A stretch of DNA of 64,000 nucleotides from Saccharibacillus brassicae (GCF_006542275.1 NZ_CP041217.1:977501-1041500); one strand, 5' to 3'; shown: positions 1 through 10,486, counted from the first letter of the stretch. Notes: generated by a model not told the origin, from the letters alone. Made by a program: numbers and translations.

Positions 1-286
1 AGCTCTCTGGTTTGGGCTGTTCCGCGTTCGCTCGCCGCTACTGACGGAATCACTATTGTTTTCTCTTCCTCGGGGTACTTAGATGTTTCAGTTCCCCCGG
101 TCTGCCTCTGCCGAGCTATGAATTCACTCGGTCAGTAACTGGGTATGAGTCCAGCTGGGTTCCCCCATTCGGAAATCTCCGGATCAACGCTCACTTACAG
201 CTCCCCGAAGCACTATCGCGGTTCGTCGCGTCCTTCATCGGCTCCTGGTGCCTAGGCATCCACCGTGCGCTCTTACTTGCTTAACC
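1..286 (-). rRNA. rrl: 23S ribosomal RNA, 5' part (cut by window edge)
   Basis: The reverse complement from 286 downwards begins GGTTAAGCAAGTAAGAGCGC and continues with the conserved start of bacterial 23S rRNA (GGTGGATGCC). The gene runs off the left edge, so only its first 280 or so nucleotides are present. It follows the 16S gene on the same strand after a 300-bp spacer. The 5' end is placed by similarity to the usual GGTTAAG start and may be off by a few bases. Confidence 0.95.
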
Positions 287-2140
<1,854 letters not shown>

Positions 2141-2480
2141 GGTGCAACCTCTGTTGCACCCGCGACTCCGATTAGAGACCCCATAGGGCCTGGATTCGGA
2201 TAAAGCGGATGGTCTTGAAGTTGACTTGTCAAGAAAGCACCATGTGCTCGTTAAAACGTGGCGGGAACTAAAGTTCCCTATATTCACTCTAAACCGTCTT
2301 GTGCTCCAAGATTCAGATCCGAAGATCAAAACCCTTCGCTAAGCGCGGTTCCTCGAATCACTTGGCCCGGCTGGGTTCCGTGATTCTCGTTACTCACTGT
2401 TCAGTTTTCAAAGAACAAACTCGTTAATTGTTGATCTTACTCGTGTGCCCCGCTCGCTTGTTTCGCTCGCAGCAGCAACT
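2141..2480 (-). other. rRNA operon leader
   Basis: This is the transcribed leader between the rRNA promoters and 16S. It holds a boxA-like element reading TTGTTCTTTGAAAACTGAAC on the minus strand (about 2402-2421). A perfect 8-bp stem hairpin, GGTGCAAC/GTTGCACC at 2141-2160, abuts the 16S 5' end and is a likely processing signal. No protein gene is seen here. Confidence 0.6.
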
Positions 2481-2485
2481 CTTAT

Positions 2486-2514
2486 ATATTAGCATGTCCG
2501 TTTTCGTTTTGCAA
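2486..2514 (-). promoter_or_regulatory. rRNA promoter, proximal
   Basis: On the minus strand a -35 TTGCAA (2509-2514), a 17-nt spacer and a -10 TAATAT (2486-2491) are preceded by TGC, giving an extended -10. It lies about 345 bp before the 16S 5' end, as expected for a Bacillales rRNA promoter. Confidence 0.75.
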
Positions 2515-2626
2515 GTCTTTTTTTGAAATTCTTTTTCGGCTTCTTGCGAAACCTATTATTCGTTTCCACCAAAGCCTGCTCCACAAATCCAAACCTCCGG
2601 TCAAGCCTCAACTCGACTGGACTTTT

Positions 2627-2655
2627 AGTATAGCACTGCCCTATAGGGTTTTCAA
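2627..2655 (-). promoter_or_regulatory. rRNA promoter, distal
   Basis: A second promoter 140 bp upstream has the same design: -35 TTGAAA (2650-2655), 17-nt spacer, -10 TATACT (2627-2632) preceded by TGC. Tandem promoters are common on rRNA operons. Confidence 0.7.
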
Positions 2656-2736
2656 GCCCTTCGCCAATATTTTTTACGCTGCGCAACATTCCTGCCCTCC
2701 GCCACCTCCGAAGAGGCCGTCCCGTATGGACTCATA

Positions 2737-2763
2737 CAAAAAAGCGGGCGCTCGGCGCCCGCT
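2737..2763 (-). terminator. Terminator after pheA
   Basis: On the minus strand AGCGGGCGCCGAGCGCCCGCT folds into a strong GC hairpin followed by a run of six T. It lies about 55 bp after the pheA stop and closes the pheB-hom-thrB-pheA operon before the rRNA promoters. Confidence 0.85.
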
Positions 2764-2816
2764 CTCGGATACTCTTTTACACCGCTTATTGTTACGCTCT
2801 ACCCGACCCACCAACT

Positions 2817-3698
2817 TCAAGCTTTGGCCGTGTCGTATTCATAGCACGGGTACGAACCGAGCACACGAACCTGACAGCCCAGCGCCTGAACTTCCTGGAG
2901 CGCGGCCTGAAACAAAATCGAATCGTCCGGCACCAGCACGTCCATATAGAAGTAGTAGCTGCCGAGCTTCTTTTTGGTGGGACGGGATTCGATACGCGAC
3001 AGGTTGAGCCTTCTCCAGGCAAAAGCCGACAGCACCTGGTGCAGCGCGCCCGCGTAATCTTCCGGCAAAATGACCTGTACGCTCGTCTTCCGGTGCTCGC
3101 TCGGCTTGGAAGAGGCAAACGGTTCGGGACCGATCAGGACGAAGCGCGTGTAATTGTTATCGTGATCCGTCACTTTTTCCGCCAAAATGTCCAGACCGTA
3201 ACGCTCGGCGCCGAGGCGGGTCGAAAAAGCGGCCCAACCGCTGCCCGGGTGCGCCGCCGCCTGAGCCGCGCCTTCGGCGGTACTGCTCGCGTTTTCCAAC
3301 TCCGCATGCGGCAGACGCTCCGAAATAAACGTTCGGCATTGGGCAATGGCTACCGGGTGCGACAGCACTTTGCGTATTTTGGAAAAGTCGACGGTTCCGT
3401 CAGCTCCGGCAAACTCTTCCCTTCGTCCGACCAGATTCTGAATCGATGGGTAGACCCACTCGGCTCGCATCGGGATATCCACTTCGTTGACGAGCCAATC
3501 CATATGCAGGCTGACCGAACCTTCGATCGTGTTCTCGATCGGAATGACCGCATAATCGGCTTCCCCGTTCACGACCGACAGGAACACTTCGGAAATGACT
3601 TTATAATGCACCAACTGAACGGGTTGATCTCCGACCAGATAGTCGACCGCTTCGTGAGACACCGATCCGGCCGGAAGCAGCGCAATACGTTTCTTCAT
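2817..3698 (-). CDS. pheA: Prephenate dehydratase
   Basis: Converts prephenate to phenylpyruvate, the committed step to phenylalanine, in the cytosol. The 293-residue protein has a dehydratase domain (1-190) with ENTIEGSV near 55-62 and the conserved TRF motif at 184-186, whose Thr is needed for catalysis in the family. A C-terminal ACT domain (about 205-280) carries the ESRP signature that binds phenylalanine for feedback inhibition. The N terminus (MKKRIALLPAGS) departs from the usual LGPxGT motif. I chose the ATG at 3698 because AAGGAG lies just upstream and it forms a 4-bp ATGA overlap with the thrB stop. A longer frame extends upstream but is unlikely. It is the last gene of the operon. 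Confidence 0.95.
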   Translation of the reverse strand: MKKRIALLPAGSVSHEAVDYLVGDQPVQLVHYKVISEVFLSVVNGEADYAVIPIENTIEGSVSLHMDWLVNEVDIPMRAEWVYPSIQNLVGRREEFAGADGTVDFSKIRKVLSHPVAIAQCRTFISERLPHAELENASSTAEGAAQAAAHPGSGWAAFSTRLGAERYGLDILAEKVTDHDNNYTRFVLIGPEPFASSKPSEHRKTSVQVILPEDYAGALHQVLSAFAWRRLNLSRIESRPTKKKLGSYYFYMDVLVPDDSILFQAALQEVQALGCQVRVLGSYPCYEYDTAKA

Positions 3699-4666
3699 GA
3701 CAAATCTCCTTCGATCACCGGCAGCAGCAGATCTTCGGGATTTCGAATTTCGCATACGGCGCCTTCCAGATCCGGTTCGAGCCACAGGGTACGGGCTTCG
3801 ATTCCGTTTTCCCGCATGACCTGCTGCATAAACGCTTCGAGACGTTCGTGCCGGCCGTCTTCGCGATCGACCAGCGCCAGCAGCGTCGGCCCGGCTCCGC
3901 TCAATGCCGCGCCAAGCGCTCCATGCTCGGAAGCTTCCGCCAAAATCCGTTCCATCCCCGGCACGAGCGCGGCCCGGTACGGCTGGTGAATCCGGTCGCG
4001 CATCGCGAACTGCAGCAGATCAAGCCTGCCCGAAGCCAGCGCGGCGGTGAGCAGCGACGAACGGCTGATATTGTACACGGCATCTTGCAGGCTGAGCTGA
4101 TCCGGCAAAACCGCGCGCGCGGCCGAAGTCGCCAATTCGAATTCGGGGATCAACGCCAGCACGCGAAGATTCCGGGGCGGTTCGATCCGTACGTAATCGG
4201 CATGTTCGCCGTCCCACGCCGCCGCGACGATCCCGCCGAACAGCGAGGCGCCGACATTGTCGGGATGGCGTTCAAGGCCCGTGGCGAGATCGAACAACCG
4301 CTCTTTGGAAAGCGGCGTTCCGACGAGGGCGTTGGCTGCGACCAGGCCCGCGATAATGGCGGAAGCGCTGCTGCCGAGTCCGCGCGTCAGCGGAATATCG
4401 GAACGCATGCCGATCGCAAGCTCCGGCGCTTCTTCGCCTGCCGCTTCGAACACGAGCCGTGCGACTTTGTAAATAAGATTGTTGCGGTCGGTCGGGATTC
4501 CTTCAAAACCTTCGCCTTCAAAATGGACGGTCGTCCGCTCCGCGCGGCGCATCTCGACCCAGATATACAGGGAAAGCGACATGCCGAGCGTATCGAACCC
4601 CGGTCCCAGGTTAGCCGTGCTGGCCGGCACTCTGACCCGTACCGACCCGGCGCTTGCGTTATTCAT
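3695..4666 (-). CDS. thrB: Homoserine kinase
   Basis: Phosphorylates homoserine to O-phosphohomoserine in threonine synthesis. The 323-residue GHMP-family kinase shows all three family motifs: an N-terminal VPASTANLGPGFDTLG (13-28), the ATP-binding IPLTRGLGSSASA (91-103) and a late glycine-rich GAALSGAGPTLLAL. The length fits bacterial ThrB. It sits 18 bp after hom and overlaps pheA by 4 bp, so hom, thrB and pheA are almost certainly co-transcribed. No threonine synthase (thrC) is seen in this window, so the last threonine step must be encoded elsewhere. Confidence 0.95.
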   Translation of the reverse strand: MNNASAGSVRVRVPASTANLGPGFDTLGMSLSLYIWVEMRRAERTTVHFEGEGFEGIPTDRNNLIYKVARLVFEAAGEEAPELAIGMRSDIPLTRGLGSSASAIIAGLVAANALVGTPLSKERLFDLATGLERHPDNVGASLFGGIVAAAWDGEHADYVRIEPPRNLRVLALIPEFELATSAARAVLPDQLSLQDAVYNISRSSLLTAALASGRLDLLQFAMRDRIHQPYRAALVPGMERILAEASEHGALGAALSGAGPTLLALVDREDGRHERLEAFMQQVMRENGIEARTLWLEPDLEGAVCEIRNPEDLLLPVIEGDLS

Positions 4667-4684
4667 GTTCCCGCTCCTTCCGAC

Positions 4685-5983
4685 TTATCCTTCGACCCGA
4701 TATACGCTGACGACCCTGCGGACCACTTCGAGTTCGTTGAATCGTCTCAACACTTTATCGATGCTTTCCTTGCTCGCCTTATGCGTGACGATAACGATCT
4801 CCGCGTTCGGATTCAGCTCGTTGGGCTGCTGGACGACGGACGCGAGACTGACTTCGTATTCGGTAAAAATTTGCGTGATGCGCGCAAGCACGCCCGCTTT
4901 ATCGTCCACATGCAGCAAAATGAAGTTTTTGAACGAAATCTCCGCGTCGTTTTTGAGCCTTTTCGGTTTGTGCGGCGCGATATGCTTGAGACCGTTTACG
5001 CCGAGACGCAGGTTTTTGATCACGGAGACGAGGTCGGCGACTACGGAAGTGGCTGTCGGCATCTCCCCGGCTCCCGCTCCGTAGAACATCGTCTCGCCTA
5101 CCGCTTCGCCGTGCACATACACTGCGTTGAATACGCCGTTGACGGACGCGATCGGATGCGAAGCTTTGACCATTGTCGGCTGCACGCTGATGGAGATGGC
5201 GTCATCTTCGCGATCGGCGATGCCGAGCAGCTTGATCACGTACCCGAGATTGCGGGCATACGCGATATCGGCCTGGCTGACGCCGGAGATGCCTTTTACA
5301 CTGACGTCGGCCAGTTCCACGTTCGTACGGAACCCGAGTGTGCCGAGAATGGTCATCTTGCGCGCGGCATCCAGTCCTTCGACGTCGGACGTCGGATCGG
5401 ACTCGGCGTATCCGAGCTGCTGCGCTTCCGTCAGTACGTCCTCGTAGGACACGCCTTCTTTGCTCATCTTGGTCAGCATGTAGTTGGTCGTTCCGTTGAC
5501 GATGCCCATGATCTTCGTAATGCGGTCCGACGAAAAGCCTTCGATCAAAGTCCGGATAATCGGGATGCCCCCCGCTACGCTCGCTTCATAAAAGACGTCA
5601 CACTTCATCTCCTGGGCTTTGGCCAAAATCTCGGTCCCGTACAGCGCCATCAAATCTTTGTTCGCCGTGACGATATGCTTGCCGCGGGCGAGCGCTTCGA
5701 GAATATAGGTACGGGTCTGTTCGACGCCGCCCATCACTTCCACGATCACGTCGATCTCCGGATCATGGATAACTTCCCACGGATCGTCGGTCAACCTGGA
5801 AGGATCGATCGGAATGCTGCGTGCCTTGTCCCGGTCTTTGACGGAAATTTTCTCGATCACGATCGGCGAGCCGACCTGTCCGCTCAAGTCTTCCTGGTGC
5901 ATGTCCACGATGCGCACGACGCCCGTTCCGACCGTTCCGAGACCGAGCAGTCCTACTTTTATCGGCTTGTTACTCACGTGCAT
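4685..5983 (-). CDS. hom: Homoserine dehydrogenase
   Basis: Reduces aspartate semialdehyde to homoserine with NAD(P)H, the branch point to threonine and methionine. The 432-residue protein has a Rossmann motif GLLGLGTVGTG (11-21), a central catalytic domain with EGLDAARKM, and a C-terminal ACT domain from about 350 (ILLHVDDKAGVLARI) that normally gives threonine feedback. The ATG at 5983 gives MHVSNKPIKVGLL. GGGGAGG lies only a few bases upstream, so a GTG two codons later (5977) is possible. It lies 92 bp after pheB and 18 bp before thrB. Confidence 0.94.
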   Translation of the reverse strand: MHVSNKPIKVGLLGLGTVGTGVVRIVDMHQEDLSGQVGSPIVIEKISVKDRDKARSIPIDPSRLTDDPWEVIHDPEIDVIVEVMGGVEQTRTYILEALARGKHIVTANKDLMALYGTEILAKAQEMKCDVFYEASVAGGIPIIRTLIEGFSSDRITKIMGIVNGTTNYMLTKMSKEGVSYEDVLTEAQQLGYAESDPTSDVEGLDAARKMTILGTLGFRTNVELADVSVKGISGVSQADIAYARNLGYVIKLLGIADREDDAISISVQPTMVKASHPIASVNGVFNAVYVHGEAVGETMFYGAGAGEMPTATSVVADLVSVIKNLRLGVNGLKHIAPHKPKRLKNDAEISFKNFILLHVDDKAGVLARITQIFTEYEVSLASVVQQPNELNPNAEIVIVTHKASKESIDKVLRRFNELEVVRRVVSVYRVEG

Positions 5984-6075
5984 GTTCCTCCCCGTCCCTA
6001 TGCAGTCGCCGCTTTGGCAATCGTACCGCCGCATCCGCTGCTTGTTCCGATTTTATTGCCTCGTTCCGCCTGCGA

Positions 6076-6513
6076 TCAGCCCTGCCCGATAACGACGACC
6101 CGGCTGACGCCCGCCACCGATTCCAGCGCAGCCGTCAAGCCGCTCAGCTCATCGTGCAGCCGCGACGTTTCTACCGATAATACCACATTTGCCGTGCCCT
6201 GCAGCGGGATGCTCTGGTTGATCGTCAGCACGTTCCCTCCGCTCTCGGCGATCAGGCCCAACACTTTGAACAGGACACCCGCCCGGTGTTCCAGCAGCAG
6301 CGACAGCGTCACGAGCCTCTCCCGATCCAGCTGGTTCACTTGATGGATACCGTCTTTGTACTTGTAAAAAGCGCTCCGGCTGATGCCCGCGATCGCGACC
6401 GCTTCGTTAACCGTCTTCGCCTGGCCGCCCGCAAGCAGCTCCTTCACGTGCAGCGTCTTCAGAATCGCTTCAGGCAAAATGTCTTCTCTAGCCAGATAAT
6501 AACGCTCTTTCAT
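6076..6513 (-). CDS. pheB: ACT-domain protein PheB (UPF0735 family)
   Basis: A 145-residue protein of the family named PheB in Bacillus, where it lies beside aromatic amino-acid genes. Residues 33-53 (KTVNEAVAIAGISRSAFYKY) look like a helix-turn-helix and 67-143 form an ACT domain. That pairing suggests an amino-acid-responsive regulator, but the biochemical role is not settled and regulation here is inference. It is the promoter-proximal gene of the pheB-hom-thrB-pheA cluster. GGAGAGGACG precedes the ATG. Confidence 0.85.
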   Translation of the reverse strand: MKERYYLAREDILPEAILKTLHVKELLAGGQAKTVNEAVAIAGISRSAFYKYKDGIHQVNQLDRERLVTLSLLLEHRAGVLFKVLGLIAESGGNVLTINQSIPLQGTANVVLSVETSRLHDELSGLTAALESVAGVSRVVVIGQG

Positions 6514-6557
6514 AGTAACGTCCTCTCCTTAAAGACTGATGTTTTCATATAGCGGAC

Positions 6558-6587
6558 ATTATATCGAAGAAACCGACCCAGCGTCAA
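6558..6587 (-). promoter_or_regulatory. Promoter of the pheB-hom-thrB-pheA operon
   Basis: On the minus strand: -35 TTGACG (6582-6587), 18-nt spacer, perfect -10 TATAAT (6558-6563), about 45 bp before the pheB ATG. No T-box or attenuator-like leader fits in this short distance. Confidence 0.8.
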
Positions 6588-6647
6588 CCCTTTGCACCAA
6601 AAAAGTTACACCCCGCGTCAATCTCCCCCCTGAATCCTGCCCTTTTT

Positions 6648-6693
6648 TAACGCAAAAAGCGAAGGGCTTCTCCCTTCCGGGAGCCCCTTCGCT
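6648..6693 (-). terminator. Terminator downstream of obgE
   Basis: Read on the minus strand, AGCGAAGGGGC...GCCCTTCGCT forms a hairpin followed by TTTTTGCG and a later T run. It is the first clear terminator after obgE, about 260 bp past its stop. Confidence 0.7.
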
Positions 6694-6953
6694 CGATTCC
6701 TTGCTTCTATCTTTTTTGCCCTTATGCTCTTGTTGATCGCACAGCGGCCGAGTAGGGACGCGCCTGCGATCCTCTTTCCCGCCCCAATCTCTCCCCGAGC
6801 CCGGGAACGAGGCGAGGGAATATTTTTCCCTCTCCCCGCCCAGGCGAGCGGTTTGCGATTGGAGCGACTTTTGGCTTTCCCCTTACTGCCGGAATCGATT
6901 AGAGTCCGCAGCGGAAAACAACCCGGAGCGACAAGCGCAAACCGCTCGCCCCC
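6694..6953. other. Gene-free stretch after obgE with inverted repeats
   Basis: No supported gene is seen. There is a perfect 15-bp inverted repeat (GGCGAGCGGTTTGCG at 6843-6857 and its complement at 6936-6950) enclosing 78 bp; the right arm starts 4 bp after the obgE stop. A smaller GAGGGAATATTTTTCCCTC palindrome lies near 6815-6832. These could protect the mRNA 3' end or assist termination. Confidence 0.5.
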
Positions 6954-8264
6954 TCAATAGTAACTGCTACCCTCAACAAACTCGAACTCGAAGTCCGCGA
7001 TCCGGACGATCGTGCCGTCCTTCGCGCCGCGCTTGCGCAGCTCTTCGTCGACGCCCATGTGGCGCAGCGTGCGAGCCAACTTGAGAATGGCGTCGTGCGT
7101 AGTAAGCTGCATACGCTTCATCATGCGCTCGATCTGCACGCTCTCCACGACGAACATTTCGTTCTCCCGGCGAATCGTGAAACCTTCTTCCTTGGCTTCT
7201 TCGACGCGGTAGACTTTGCGTTCCGTCTGGTCGGCGGCTTCTTCGATGCTAGGAGCGACGGCAATCGAATCCAGCACGTCGACCGCCCGATACATGAGTT
7301 CTTTGACGCCTTGACGGGTCAGCGAAGAAATCGGCATGATCTCGAGATCCGGATGGATTTCCGCCACTTTTTCTTTGAACACGCGCAGGTTTTCTTCCGA
7401 ATCCGGCATGTCCATTTTGTTCGCTGCCACGATCTGCGGACGCTTCTCAAGCTCCGCATTGTACAGCTTGATCTCTTCGTTGATCTTCAGCCAGTCATCG
7501 AACGGATCGCGTCCTTCGGAGCCGGACATATCCACTACGTGGATAATGACCCGGGTCCGCTCGACGTGGCGCAGAAATTCGTGGCCCAGGCCTACGCCTT
7601 CATGCGCGCCTTCGATCAATCCCGGCAGATCGGCCATGACGAAGCTGCGGCCTTCGTCGATACCGACTACGCCGAGGTTCGGCGTAATGGTCGTAAAGTG
7701 GTAAGCGCCGATCTTCGGCGTTGCCGCGGATACGACCGACAGCAGCGTCGACTTGCCTACGCTCGGGAAGCCGACCAGACCGACGTCGGCCATGACTTTA
7801 AGCTCAAGCACGATATAGCGCTCTTTGCCTTCTTCGCCGTTCTCCGCAAGTTCGGGAGCCGTATTATTCTGCGTGGCCAATTTCACGTTGCCGCGTCCTC
7901 CGCGTCCTCCGCGGGCTACGACAATCTCCTGACCATGACGGGTCAGATCCGCCAACACTTCCTGCGTATCGTCATCGATGATCAGCGTGCCGGGAGGAAT
8001 ACGCACGACCAGATGCTCGGCGTTCGATCCGTACTGGTTTTTGTTGCGTCCTTTTTCTCCGCGTTTCGCTTTGAAATGGCGCTGGTACCGGAAATCCATC
8101 AACGTACGCAAACCTTCGTCAACGCGGAAAATGACGTCGCCGCCTCTACCGCCGTCGCCGCCGGCAGGTCCGCCGTTCGGTACGTATTTCTCGCGCCGGA
8201 ACGCGACGACGCCGTCGCCGCCGTCGCCGGCTTTTACATAAATCTTCGCTTTATCTACAAACAT
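6954..8264 (-). CDS. obgE: GTPase Obg (CgtA)
   Basis: Essential large-subunit assembly and stress GTPase, linked in Bacillus to sporulation and the general stress response. The 436-residue protein has the glycine-rich Obg fold (1-158, with [14 protein letters not shown]), a G domain with P-loop [18 protein letters not shown] and NKMD motifs, and a C-terminal OCT domain (about 350-430). I chose ATG 8264 ([10 protein letters not shown]) because GAGGTGA is spaced properly before it. A GTG three codons earlier would abut the ribosome-binding site. It lies 152 bp after spo0B, the conserved Bacillales pair. Confidence 0.97.
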   Translation of the reverse strand: MFVDKAKIYVKAGDGGDGVVAFRREKYVPNGGPAGGDGGRGGDVIFRVDEGLRTLMDFRYQRHFKAKRGEKGRNKNQYGSNAEHLVVRIPPGTLIIDDDTQEVLADLTRHGQEIVVARGGRGGRGNVKLATQNNTAPELAENGEEGKERYIVLELKVMADVGLVGFPSVGKSTLLSVVSAATPKIGAYHFTTITPNLGVVGIDEGRSFVMADLPGLIEGAHEGVGLGHEFLRHVERTRVIIHVVDMSGSEGRDPFDDWLKINEEIKLYNAELEKRPQIVAANKMDMPDSEENLRVFKEKVAEIHPDLEIMPISSLTRQGVKELMYRAVDVLDSIAVAPSIEEAADQTERKVYRVEEAKEEGFTIRRENEMFVVESVQIERMMKRMQLTTHDAILKLARTLRHMGVDEELRKRGAKDGTIVRIADFEFEFVEGSSYY

Positions 8265-8416
8265 GAACTTCACCTCTTCTGCTTGGTGTACGCAAATCGC
8301 CGATCGGCCCGGGCTCTGGAATCGTTTCGTTCCGAAAAGACCTCGCGTACTAAGGCGCCTATCGCTGCGCCTGACAATCTATTGCTTTCGAACGGGGCCG
8401 ATCCGCTTGCGCACAC

Positions 8417-9154
8417 TTAAGTTCGGGCCGGCAGTTTCCACCGAATCCGCGTGCCTTTTTCGTCCGCTTGCGCTATCAGCGAGTATGGCGCAAGCGCCTC
8501 CTCGACCGCGCGATGCAGCACGGGCACCGCTTCCGGATCATTTTCCGGTTCGATGAACAAAGTCGCTTCCCCGCCCTCTTCGCCGAACACGATCCGCAGC
8601 GCGGGCACGGAAACTTTCGCCGCAAGCCCCGAATACCGGTACGCCGCCATCGAAGATCTTACGGCACGAATCAGTCCTTCCTGCTCGTCCGGCGTCAGAC
8701 TTCCGGCATAATGCAGTTCTTCGTCGACCCGGACGTGCAGACCGATCTCCCGGTTTTCGCCTTTGAACGTCATCAGATAGAATACGAGATCCGGCAGTCC
8801 CAGCTTCGCGATCCGGCCCTCTTTATGCATGTCATCGCTAACGCGAGCCACGATTTCTTCGACCCGGTCATTTTTGCCCATGCGGGCATAACCGAAAATC
8901 AATTGAAGATCGTTCATCCAGTCATGCCGCTGATGACTCAGCACATGCATGAAAAATTGCTGCTGCGATTGTCTCAATTCCTGAATTTCGTGTTCTTTTC
9001 GCCGTTTCTCGTGGCGCAGTACCAGCACGAATACGGCAGCCAGCCAAGCGGCGAGCAGAACAAACATCATGGCTGTCGGAAAAAGGTAGGCCAGAACCAG
9101 GGGAACTGCGGCAGACAGCGGCATCAATAGGGATAGGTCCCTCCACCTTTTCAT
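8417..9154 (-). CDS. spo0B: Spo0B-like sporulation phosphotransferase with N-terminal membrane segments
   Basis: Spo0B passes phosphate from Spo0F to Spo0A in the sporulation phosphorelay. The 245-residue protein has the Spo0B/SpoOB_a helical hairpin with SHQRHDWMNDLQ; His77 matches the phosphorylated His of B. subtilis Spo0B (RHDWMN). The C-terminal half looks like a degenerate ATPase-like fold without clear N/G boxes. Unlike the soluble B. subtilis protein, residues 8-26 and 28-48 look like two membrane helices, so this copy is probably membrane-bound. The position before obgE supports the name. I chose ATG 9154 after GGAGAG; 15 extra codons upstream are open but lack a better site. Confidence 0.85.
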   Translation of the reverse strand: MKRWRDLSLLMPLSAAVPLVLAYLFPTAMMFVLLAAWLAAVFVLVLRHEKRRKEHEIQELRQSQQQFFMHVLSHQRHDWMNDLQLIFGYARMGKNDRVEEIVARVSDDMHKEGRIAKLGLPDLVFYLMTFKGENREIGLHVRVDEELHYAGSLTPDEQEGLIRAVRSSMAAYRYSGLAAKVSVPALRIVFGEEGGEATLFIEPENDPEAVPVLHRAVEEALAPYSLIAQADEKGTRIRWKLPART

Positions 9155-9226
9155 CGGCTCTCTCCGTTTCTGATCATAGTCGAAACACGTGGTCCTCAAG
9201 GATTTTGCGGGGATCGGTCAACTTTG

Positions 9227-9255
9227 AGTATACCCAGAATTCGGACAAAATCCAA
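9227..9255 (-). promoter_or_regulatory. Promoter of spo0B-obgE
   Basis: Minus strand -35 TTGGAT (9250-9255), 17-nt spacer, -10 TATACT (9227-9232), about 75 bp before the spo0B start and just past the rpmA terminator. Confidence 0.6.
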
Positions 9256-9305
9256 GCCGTCGCAGACCCGACAGGCGGTTTGCCCGGCAATCTATCGCCT
9301 CTCAA

Positions 9306-9337
9306 CAAAAAAAGACCTTCGGTACGAATACCGAAGG
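9306..9337 (-). terminator. Terminator after rpmA
   Basis: Minus-strand CCTTCGGTATTCGTACCGAAGG forms a hairpin with an 8-9 bp stem followed by TCTTTTTTTG. It ends the rplU-prp-rpmA transcript 22 bp after the rpmA stop. Confidence 0.9.
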
Positions 9338-9359
9338 CTTCTTCATTACCCGTTAGGTC

Positions 9360-9671
9360 TTAGGCCTCTACGGAAGCTGCTACTTCAGCAACTTGTACAG
9401 GGTAGACGCTGACTTTTTTGCGATCACGGCCGAGACGTTCGAATTTTACAACGCCGTCAACCAGAGCAAACAAAGTGTCGTCTTTGCCGATACCTACGTT
9501 CGTGCCCGGGTGAATCTTCGTTCCGCGCTGACGGAAGATGATGCCGCCGCCGCGTACCGCTTGACCGTCCGCACGTTTAGCGCCGAGGCGCTTGGAATGG
9601 CTGTCCCGTCCGTTCTTAGTCGAACCTACACCTTTTTTGGAAGCGAATAACTGGAGATCCAATTTCAACAT
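9360..9671 (-). CDS. rpmA: 50S ribosomal protein L27
   Basis: L27 of the large ribosomal subunit, with its N terminus near the peptidyl-transferase centre. The 103-residue protein begins [14 protein letters not shown]. The nine-residue extension ending in LQLF is the Firmicutes type that must be removed, exposing ASKKG, by the protease Prp encoded just upstream. The core ([24 protein letters not shown]) is typical. The gap to prp is 22 bp and a strong terminator follows. Confidence 0.97.
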   Translation of the reverse strand: MLKLDLQLFASKKGVGSTKNGRDSHSKRLGAKRADGQAVRGGGIIFRQRGTKIHPGTNVGIGKDDTLFALVDGVVKFERLGRDRKKVSVYPVQVAEVAASVEA

Positions 9672-9693
9672 AGTGGTCTACCTCCTTCTTTGC

Positions 9694-10026
9694 TTATTTT
9701 GTAACCTGATCGATCCGAATATATGCACTGTAAGAATTCACGATTGCCTCCAGCATGACCACCATCGAGTCGAGAATGAGTTCGGCTTTGGCTTTGAGTT
9801 CGTCCGATTGTATCGGCGGAAGGCTTCCGCTTAGAAAACCGTTCTTCATCCGGGTCTTCATCACCGTTCCGGTAAGCACCTCGACCGAGTTGACCGTTCC
9901 GACCGTAATGGCGGAAATGGCTGCACAGACGATGTCCTCGCCGCGATCGGCGTAACCTGCATGTCCCTTAACCTTAAAAGCCGTAATCTTCCCGTCCGGC
10001 GATCTGACAATTTGGACGATAACCAA
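9694..10026 (-). CDS. prp: Ribosomal-processing cysteine protease Prp
   Basis: Cleaves the N-terminal extension of L27. The 110-residue protein (YsxB/DUF464 family) carries KGHAGYADRGEDIVCAA; His22 and Cys34 are the expected catalytic pair. It sits between rplU (14 bp) and rpmA (22 bp), the order seen where L27 has the cleavable LQLF extension, which is also present here. The function is therefore supported both by family residues and by its visible substrate next door. Confidence 0.93.
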   Translation of the reverse strand: MVIVQIVRSPDGKITAFKVKGHAGYADRGEDIVCAAISAITVGTVNSVEVLTGTVMKTRMKNGFLSGSLPPIQSDELKAKAELILDSMVVMLEAIVNSYSAYIRIDQVTK

Positions 10027-10040
10027 GTTATCAACCTCAA

Positions 10041-10352
10041 TTATGCTTGGATTTTTTCGATCGTTACTTTAGTATACGGTTGACGATGGCCTTGTTTCTT
10101 GTGGTAGTTCTTCTTAGGCTTGTATTTGTATACAACAACCTTTTGGCCTTTACCGTGCTTCTCAACCTTTGCCGTTACGGTTGCTCCCGATACCATCGGT
10201 GCTCCGACTGTCAGTCCGTTTTCTTGGGAAACGGCCAGGACACGGTCAAACGTCACGCTTTCGCCGTCTACGGCTTCAAGCTTCTCGATGAACAATACGT
10301 CGCCCTCTTGGACTTTGTACTGCTTACCGCCTGTTTCGATAATTGCGTACAT
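10041..10352 (-). CDS. rplU: 50S ribosomal protein L21
   Basis: A 23S-binding large-subunit protein. The 103-residue product ([18 protein letters not shown]) is a full-length L21 ending in basic [22 protein letters not shown] 10352 follows AGGAGGTGCAAGAAG at good spacing; six upstream codons in frame are the leader and not coding. It is the first gene of rplU-prp-rpmA, with its own promoter beyond the rng stop and a structured 5' leader. Confidence 0.97.
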   Translation of the reverse strand: MYAIIETGGKQYKVQEGDVLFIEKLEAVDGESVTFDRVLAVSQENGLTVGAPMVSGATVTAKVEKHGKGQKVVVYKYKPKKNYHKKQGHRQPYTKVTIEKIQA

Positions 10353-10480
10353 CTTCTTGCACCTCCTCATGTCTCAGACTCGCCTGGTTCGGGTGGATGC
10401 TCCGCGAGCGGAGATCGCTTCAACCCGGCCTGTGCGGTTACAGCATGTTGTGCAATAGTGGAATACACCGGCACACATAC
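10353..10480 (-). promoter_or_regulatory. Probable L21 leader (ribosomal protein leader RNA)
   Basis: The 128-nt leader between the rplU promoter and ATG is GC-rich with several complementary segments on the minus strand (for example CCGGGTTG against CACCCGAACC, and TCCGCTCGCGGA). Bacillales rplU genes usually carry an autoregulatory L21 leader in this place. I assign it from position and folding potential, not from a covariance search. Confidence 0.45.
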
Positions 10481-10486
10481 CAACGT

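Noticed and set aside
3848-6343. 831-residue plus-strand open frame opposite thrB, hom and pheB
   Set aside because: It spans three well-recognised genes on the other strand, lacks a ribosome-binding site and family motifs, and is His/Arg/Asp-rich as antisense frames of GC-rich genes typically are.
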